Of a stretch of 64,000 bases of DNA, positions 58,851 through 64,000 are shown piece after piece. Within the stretch, counting starts at the first letter, position 1. Every line of letters begins with the position of its first letter. The notes under the pieces were generated by a model that saw only the letters and a program-made list of their open reading frames with translations, searched no databases and was not told where the DNA came from. Position numbers and translations under genes: made by a program. The stretch is from CAWJTN01 sp963845895 (GTDB lineage: Bacteria; Patescibacteriota; Microgenomatia; UBA1406; GWC2-37-13): positions 682,001 through 746,000 of the forward strand of contig CAWJTN010000001.1 in assembly GCA_963845895.1 (NCBI GenBank), written 5' to 3'.

Positions 58851-58935
58851 GAAAGAATTCTACTATATTCTATTTATTTAAGTTTAGATTAACTATACTG
58901 GGGTAGAGTATTAAAGAGTGTCAAATGTTAAAGTT

Positions 58936-58961
58936 TCCTCCTTCGTTAAAACTTCGGAGGA
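58936..58961 (+). repeat. Family B hairpin, intergenic
   Basis: TCCTCCTTCG...CTTCGGAGGA around TTAAAA. It lies between the membrane-protein gene and the 59050 gene; the rest of this gap is AT-rich without an ORF. Confidence 0.65.
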
Positions 58962-59049
58962 CAAGCAAAAATCAAGATCAAAATCATTAACACCATTACT
59001 TCCACTAGAAAATTAAATAATTTTATGCTATTAATAATTTTAATTAATT

Positions 59050-59277
59050 ATGGCTTTTTCTCCAGAAGCTCTTAAATTAATCGAAAGTGCAGTAGAGAAA
59101 AGAGGTAAACCATTTACTGATCTTGAAGTACGTCCTATTGCTCACAAGTTATGGGAAGAAAAGGGACAACCACAACAAGGATTAGAGGATCAACTTAAAG
59201 ATTGGTATGGAGCCGAAGCGATTTTAGCTGTTAGGGCATTATTAGGAATTGACTCTTCTAGTAATCCTGAAAGATGA
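59050..59277 (+). CDS. Small hypothetical protein, weakly DUF2934-like
   Basis: A 75-residue helical protein. RPIAHKLWEEKGQPQQ followed by an acidic-aromatic helix recalls the DUF2934 pattern (A-x-x-LWE-x-x-G-x-P). Function unknown. It lies 53 bp before tRNA-Lys, just outside the integrative element. Confidence 0.5.
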   Translation: MAFSPEALKLIESAVEKRGKPFTDLEVRPIAHKLWEEKGQPQQGLEDQLKDWYGAEAILAVRALLGIDSSSNPER

Positions 59278-59330
59278 TGAACTTCCATTGATTTATGCGT
59301 AAGTGATTGATAAAATGAAGTAACTTTTTT

Positions 59331-59403
59331 GGGCCCATAGCTCAACTGGCAGAGCAGCAGCCTTTTAAGCTGTTGGTTGAGAGTTCGAGTCTCTCTGGGC
59401 TCA
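59331..59403 (+). tRNA. tRNA-Lys (TTT); attachment site of an integrative element
   Basis: Acceptor GGGCCCA (59331-59337) pairs with TGGGCTC (59396-59402). Anticodon loop CTTTTAA gives anticodon TTT, T-arm GAGAGTTCGAGTCTCTC. CCA is not encoded. Its 3' part is overlapped from the other strand by the last codons of a large serine recombinase, the usual picture at an element end. Confidence 0.95.
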
Positions 59404-61066
59404 CAGTAGCGGGGTTGAAAGACTCCGAATCATCGATTAGCTCGAAATAAGGCGCTAATTGGACAGTTCGAGAAATCAAATCATTGTATGATGGTGTTTG
59501 GGTAAACAGTATCCCAAAATAGGCAGCTCTTTTAAGAGGATTAGAGCTTCCTAGTATTAAGAACGACAAGTGTTCGAGATATTCCTGGACGATTGCCAAA
59601 ACTATCTCCATATTGATATTTTGATCCTTTTGTTCGACTTTGCTTTTATTTAATTCTTTAATTGCTTTAGTAACTCCGAGTAATTTTTCCTCCATAAGTT
59701 TAATAGCCTCATCTGAGGTGAATTTAAACATCTGGTCTCCAATAAGCGTCTTTTGGCTTTCCAGCTCTTTCAGTTTTTCATCAATCGTTTGGACATCCCG
59801 TTTTCCAATCATGAGATTTTCCTGCCATTTTGTTAATACTTTTTGTTTGAGCTTTGCTATCCCTTCTTTTGTGACCTTAACATGACCGACAAACTCTTTT
59901 ATAGTATTTTCGAAAGTTTCAACCGGTATTCTAAAATAGTGATTACCTTTGCTGCAATGATATGCTGGATACCGTGTACCGTTACTTCCCCTTGAAAAAC
60001 TTCCATATAGCGAATGTTGACATTTAGGACAAAGAACATATCGTTTATAGGGGAAATCTGGATTTTTAACGCATTTTTTAAGTCTCCATTCTTCCGGTCT
60101 GTTCTTATACATTGTTATTCCATGATCGTCTTCTGAAAGAACAACTTTACCTCTATTTGCTAGATTAAATGTCTCGACTGAAATTAATCCTGGAAATTTC
60201 GTTTTAACAGGATCGTCTTGTGTCCATTTTTCATCATTAACCCCAGCATAAATTGGTTTACGAATATATTCTACGTATCGTTTAACATTAAGTTTAATAC
60301 CTCCTCTTTGTCCGACTACGATGGTTTTATCTTTTGGATGTCTAAGCAGGTGAGTGCGGGATTTATAACCCATATTATTTACAACATTCACTATATCTTC
60401 ATCAGTCATTGTTTTTTTAGCACGAAGCTCGAACATTTTCATAACTAAAGGTGCTTCTGTCGGATGGGGTTTAAGGATAACTCTCTTACCATGAGGAGTA
60501 TCAATTTTCTCGTTTATATAACCAAAAGGCGCAGGTCGTACTCTATAGCCCATTCTCACATAACGAATTTCCGCACCTATCATACGGCTTAAAATATCGC
60601 GGATTTCATCTTTGGCACGTTCAGCCTCTAATATCTCAGATTTTTGGGTTGGGGAATATACGCTCCAATCGTATTTGAGACCTAAATGCTCTAAAGTATT
60701 AACCTCTTGATTGCTGATAATCCCGTAAATGTCGATAAGCTTTACATCACAGTGGGTAAGCTGGATTTTAAGGTGGTCATATAAATATGAGCCTCCTCGA
60801 GTAAAGCGATCTATGGATTTGATAATAAACAGTTGGATATCGTTTTTAGCGCTTTTACAGTAATCAATCGCCTCTTGCACCGGTTGTTCTTCTTTTGACG
60901 CCGATTCCATGAAAATAAAGAATTTTTTGACGTTTATATTATGAACTTTGGCAAATTGTTCTATTTGTTCTTTCTGGGCTTGGGGAGAATCGCCTTGTAG
61001 TCCTTGCTTCATTGAAGATACCCTTATTGCTGCAACTGCGTTTTCCAGCCTAAATTGATTATTCAT
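59342..61066 (-). CDS. Large serine recombinase (integrase of an integrative element)
   Basis: A 574-residue serine recombinase: resolvase domain with RVSS (catalytic Ser near 17) and IKSIDRFTRGG, recombinase domain (about 190-300; PFGYINEK, YIRKPIYAGV), zinc ribbon (CPKCQHSLYGSFS...YHCSKGN) and a coiled coil (about 425-490). The last codons (SPERLELSTNSLKG) read through the 3' half of tRNA-Lys, so integration there created the gene's present end. It probably mediates integration and excision of the element to its right. A small gene overlaps its start. Confidence 0.93.
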   Translation of the reverse strand: MNNQFRLENAVAAIRVSSMKQGLQGDSPQAQKEQIEQFAKVHNINVKKFFIFMESASKEEQPVQEAIDYCKSAKNDIQLFIIKSIDRFTRGGSYLYDHLKIQLTHCDVKLIDIYGIISNQEVNTLEHLGLKYDWSVYSPTQKSEILEAERAKDEIRDILSRMIGAEIRYVRMGYRVRPAPFGYINEKIDTPHGKRVILKPHPTEAPLVMKMFELRAKKTMTDEDIVNVVNNMGYKSRTHLLRHPKDKTIVVGQRGGIKLNVKRYVEYIRKPIYAGVNDEKWTQDDPVKTKFPGLISVETFNLANRGKVVLSEDDHGITMYKNRPEEWRLKKCVKNPDFPYKRYVLCPKCQHSLYGSFSRGSNGTRYPAYHCSKGNHYFRIPVETFENTIKEFVGHVKVTKEGIAKLKQKVLTKWQENLMIGKRDVQTIDEKLKELESQKTLIGDQMFKFTSDEAIKLMEEKLLGVTKAIKELNKSKVEQKDQNINMEIVLAIVQEYLEHLSFLILGSSNPLKRAAYFGILFTQTPSYNDLISRTVQLAPYFELIDDSESFNPATVSPERLELSTNSLKGCCSAS

Positions 61067-61239
61067 AAAGTTACGGAAATTTGACCGTTCTTACTTTCTT
61101 CAAGAATTCGTTCGATGATAATATCGGCAAGCGTATTTAATATTTCGTCAGATGATGGAGAAATGACGAGAGGTGCTATTCTTTTATCTGCTTTTTTAAT
61201 CTTTTCTTTATCCTGATTCTTTAACTCTTGCTGGTTCAT
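61063..61239 (-). CDS. Small protein translationally coupled to the recombinase
   Basis: A 58-residue, highly charged frame (MNQQELKNQDKEKIKKAD... ERILEESKNGQISVTL) whose TGA overlaps the recombinase ATG (ATGA). The position suggests a recombination accessory factor or antitoxin-like regulator; no family recognised. Confidence 0.5.
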   Translation of the reverse strand: MNQQELKNQDKEKIKKADKRIAPLVISPSSDEILNTLADIIIERILEESKNGQISVTL

Positions 61240-61315
61240 GTTTGTCTTATTTTAGCTTCATATTATAACTATACTTATAATTTTAGCAGAATACAAACTA
61301 TTGTCAATAGTATAA

Positions 61316-61414
61316 ATAGAAATTGAACGAGGAGAAGAAAATCCTACAATTGCTGTTGTAGAAGCGATCTGCAAAGCGCTTAAAATCCAATCTTCTGATA
61401 TTCTTCCATTTTGA
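61316..61414 (+). pseudogene. C-terminal remnant of an XRE-type HTH regulator
   Basis: The plus strand encodes IEIERGEENPTIAVVEAICK, then ALKIQSSDILPF and stop, the end of an XRE helix-turn-helix domain (S-x-IE-RG-x-xNPT pattern). An in-frame TAA lies directly upstream and no start is visible, so it is a 5'-truncated relic. Confidence 0.6.
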
Positions 61415-61514
61415 TTTTCTAGCCCTTTACACTTTACTTTAATAACTTTTCTGATATATTATGGGGTAGTATAATGTTAGCAATTTTCCTGTCCTGATAA
61501 TCTGCCTAAGTTAT

Positions 61515-64000
61515 ATGGGAAATATAAACTGGCACAATTTGGAGGCGGGGTATTTAATAAAACAGTTCTTCCTGTATTTTTCACATTCAGAAAGTGGAGT
61601 AATAAAAACTTCACCGCATTCGCTTATTATTTCTCCAATATTTCTAATATCTCTTGTTGTTTTAATAATCCTTTTTCTACTTTTTCGTTGGCTATATGTC
61701 CTACGAAAATCCCTAACTGAAAAATCAGTCCTATTGGAGTTAACGCCTCCGGCCTTTACTGACAAATCTGCCTACACAACAAAAGAGTTATTCTCCGTCA
61801 TTCATGGACTGGGAAAACACAAAAGGCTTTTAGAACAGTTTTTAGGAATAAAGCCGAAACTATCTTTTGAGTTTGTCTCCACAAAAGAACAAGGAATTAG
61901 ATACTTAGTTAGGACAACATCTCACTATGCCAATAACTTCAAAAGGTATATGATTTCCTACCAACCACAAGTGCAGGTCAAGGAAACCACGGAATATTTA
62001 TCGGAAAGTCTCAAAGAGTTAAAAAAGTATCAACCTCGAATCATTGAATTCAACCTTGCTCGTCACTTTGCCTATCCGTTAAAGAAGCAGGATACCCTGT
62101 CTGAACACGATCCGGTCGCTTATATCACCGGCATGATGACCAAGCTGTCTCCTGGTGAATTAATCTCCTTTCAAATTGTCCTGTCCCCGACAAAAACTAA
62201 TGAAACATATCTTATTAAACGAATGATTCTTCACAATGAAAATGTCCTGGCTTATCTGGACAGCTTTCAATTACCTTTATTTTTCAAACCGGTAGCAGTA
62301 ATTTTAAAGATATTTTCGACGGTCATATACAAATTGGGTAGTGAATTCCAATGGGTACTATCAGAGTTGATGCACCCCAACACCCAACCAGTATATTTAC
62401 GGCAAAACTATGCTAACCAACAAATGCAGATACAGCAACAAATTAAACCAGCCCGAACTCTCACAAGCTTTGAGGAGGCAACTATTCAGTCCATCCAAGA
62501 AAAGATAGACCAACCGCTCTTTGAAACGACTATACGGCTCCTTGTAATGGTCAAAGACACTGAGGAGCAAAAAGAACGAATTGACGGATTTATCTCCTCA
62601 ATGGAAACATATGCAGTTTCCGGTTACCAGTCACTGGTCAAAAAGAGCATTTTATCGGACTTGATCTTTAGTAAAATCCGTCAAATTACTTTTAACAATA
62701 GGCTATTGTCACTTATGGGAAGTGGCGGCTCGTCTTTACTCTCTTCCTCAGAAATAGCCGACCTCTACCACTTTCCTTTTAGTAGAGTAACCCAAACCGA
62801 AAATATCGTTAAGGCATATTCAAAGGAACTACCAGCTCCGTTATCCTTAAAACAAAATAGAAAGCTCGATGTTGTATTTGGCAAGAACACATATGGCGGG
62901 ATAACAACCGATATTGGCGTCACTGCCGAGGAGCGCAAAACGCATATGTATATGGTGGGGAGAACCGGTTCTGGAAAAACTACCCTCATGTTTTCCATGG
63001 CCAAGCACGACATTGAGGAAGGCCGAGGCATGGCCTTTATTGATCCTCACGGTGATGTGTCCGAAGATTTACTGGCCTCAGTCCCGCTTAGCCGTAAAGA
63101 CGATCTTATCTACGTCAATCCCTGGGATATTAAACATCCGATTGGAATTAATATCCTTGAGTTAACAGAAGGACTGGATGATGACGAGCTGGAACTGGAA
63201 AAAGAAGTTGTCTGTGAAGGTGTGATCTCCCTTTTTAAGAAAGTCTTCTCCAAAGATGAAAATACCAACGCTCACCGGATTGAACATATTTTACGAAATA
63301 CCATATATACCGCCTTTTACGTTCCCGACCGTACACTGTTTACGATTAACAAGCTTCTGACCGATTCCAATTTCCGAAGGCAAGTCATCTCAAAAGTCGA
63401 TGACGAAGATTTAATCAATTTCTGGAAGGCTGAATTTGGCAAAGCTGGAGATTTTCAAATTGTCAAAATGACCCAGGGAGTGACGGCTAAGGTAGGAAGG
63501 TTTCTAAGGTCTCCAACTGCTAGGCGTATGCTGGAACAACCAAAATCAACCATAAATTTTAATGACATCTTAAACGGCAAGATTTTAATCTGTAATTTAT
63601 CGCAGGGGAAATTGGGAGAAGACACGACAAAACTTATAGGGACAACTATTTTAACCAAACTCCAACAGGCAGCCTTACGGCGGGCCACCATTCCCGAAGT
63701 TAAACGAAAACCCTTTTACCTCTATATTGATGAATTCCAAAACTTTGCCACTTTATCATTTATTAAAATCGTCTCCGAAGGAAGAAAATACGGCCTGAAT
63801 CTCATTATGGCCGAACAGTCAACCTCTCAACAACAGGAGCAAACTATCGTCAACCAAATTCTGGCCAATGTAACCACAGTAATTGTATTTCGCAGTGGCA
63901 ATTACATTGACGAAGAATTGATGCTCAACCAGTTTGCACCGTATCTGCAAAAAGGCGATATCATGAATTTACCCCGGTATCATTTCTACATTAAAATATC
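61515..64000 (+). CDS. TraG/VirD4/HerA-like DNA-transfer ATPase (partial)
   Basis: Open from ATG 61515 to the window edge, at least 828 residues. One N-terminal membrane segment (about 37-58; IFLISLVVLIILFLLF) precedes a large domain (about 80-450) of the kind found before type IV secretion ATPase domains in Patescibacteria. The motor domain has Walker A GRTGSGKTT (about 482-490), FIDPHGDVSEDLL and Walker B FYLYIDEFQNF (about 734-744). It fits a coupling/pumping ATPase of a conjugative or integrative element. GC content is visibly higher than in the chromosome to the left, consistent with a foreign element. TATAAT at 61470-61475 may be its promoter. Confidence 0.85.
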   Translation, partial: MGNINWHNLEAGYLIKQFFLYFSHSESGVIKTSPHSLIISPIFLISLVVLIILFLLFRWLYVLRKSLTEKSVLLELTPPAFTDKSAYTTKELFSVIHGLGKHKRLLEQFLGIKPKLSFEFVSTKEQGIRYLVRTTSHYANNFKRYMISYQPQVQVKETTEYLSESLKELKKYQPRIIEFNLARHFAYPLKKQDTLSEHDPVAYITGMMTKLSPGELISFQIVLSPTKTNETYLIKRMILHNENVLAYLDSFQLPLFFKPVAVILKIFSTVIYKLGSEFQWVLSELMHPNTQPVYLRQNYANQQMQIQQQIKPARTLTSFEEATIQSIQEKIDQPLFETTIRLLVMVKDTEEQKERIDGFISSMETYAVSGYQSLVKKSILSDLIFSKIRQITFNNRLLSLMGSGGSSLLSSSEIADLYHFPFSRVTQTENIVKAYSKELPAPLSLKQNRKLDVVFGKNTYGGITTDIGVTAEERKTHMYMVGRTGSGKTTLMFSMAKHDIEEGRGMAFIDPHGDVSEDLLASVPLSRKDDLIYVNPWDIKHPIGINILELTEGLDDDELELEKEVVCEGVISLFKKVFSKDENTNAHRIEHILRNTIYTAFYVPDRTLFTINKLLTDSNFRRQVISKVDDEDLINFWKAEFGKAGDFQIVKMTQGVTAKVGRFLRSPTARRMLEQPKSTINFNDILNGKILICNLSQGKLGEDTTKLIGTTILTKLQQAALRRATIPEVKRKPFYLYIDEFQNFATLSFIKIVSEGRKYGLNLIMAEQSTSQQQEQTIVNQILANVTTVIVFRSGNYIDEELMLNQFAPYLQKGDIMNLPRYHFYIKI

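Overview
The window looks like a chromosomal segment of a Patescibacteria (Candidate Phyla Radiation) bacterium, most likely a Microgenomates-type lineage. This is inferred from the low GC content, standard code with TGA used as stop, compact genes, many orphan small proteins, an archaeal-type TyrRS, an archaeal-type CoA-synthesis fusion, a ComEC split into two genes, many start codons with a -10 box only a few bases upstream, and several families of short palindromic repeats sitting in frame inside housekeeping genes. No rRNA or marker tree can be read here, so the lineage is an inference.

Layout. 1-2506: 5' part of a large membrane-anchored surface protein (minus strand) whose cytoplasmic end resembles the core-binding domain of tyrosine recombinases. 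3099-6132: PaaX-like regulator, then the DNA-uptake genes comEA, comEC and a metallo-beta-lactamase gene (minus). 6192-14855: rnhB, three secreted or anchored proteins, the secE-nusG-rplK-rplA block (nusG is frameshifted), a cytidylate-kinase-like gene, a HEPN-like gene and a Cys-rich secreted protein. 15226-17847: Ca2+-type P-type ATPase. 17907-29370: seven consecutive plus-strand genes forming a cohesin/dockerin system: a dockerin-bearing PQQ propeller protein, a dockerin-bearing GH30 glycosidase, small cohesin/dockerin adaptors, a four-cohesin scaffold with its own dockerin, and a membrane-anchored cohesin/FN3 protein. Together they look like a miniature cellulosome-like assembly. 29367-49903: transketolase, a probable new structured RNA (31970-32216), acetyl-CoA synthetase, TyrRS, PAP2 phosphatase, RRM protein, Tgt, PPAT-dephospho-CoA kinase fusion, LeuRS, phosphate transporter with its DUF47 partner, tRNA-Gln and a HAD phosphatase, interspersed with orphan genes. 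50299-57191: SDR enzyme, RelE-type toxin-antitoxin pair, cyclophilin, then a flavin electron-transfer module (FMN-binding protein, ApbE, NqrB/RnfD-reductase fusion) and a two-component system. 57207-58850: polytopic membrane protein. 59331-64000: tRNA-Lys whose 3' half is overlapped by a large serine recombinase, followed by a TraG/VirD4/HerA-like ATPase running off the window; this is the end of an integrative element.

The most unusual property is the load of small repeats inside genes. Family A (about 68-79 bp, GATACC...GGTATC termini) occurs in eight places, four of them in frame within transketolase, Tgt, the CoA fusion and the membrane protein at 57207. Family F (about 130 bp) adds the same peptide to RNase HII, Tgt and the 57207 protein. 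Small hairpins (family B) lie in nusG, rplA and acs, and heptanucleotide repeats lie in many genes. One 48-bp repeat has inserted into a family A copy with a 5-bp TTAAT duplication, direct evidence that such units move.
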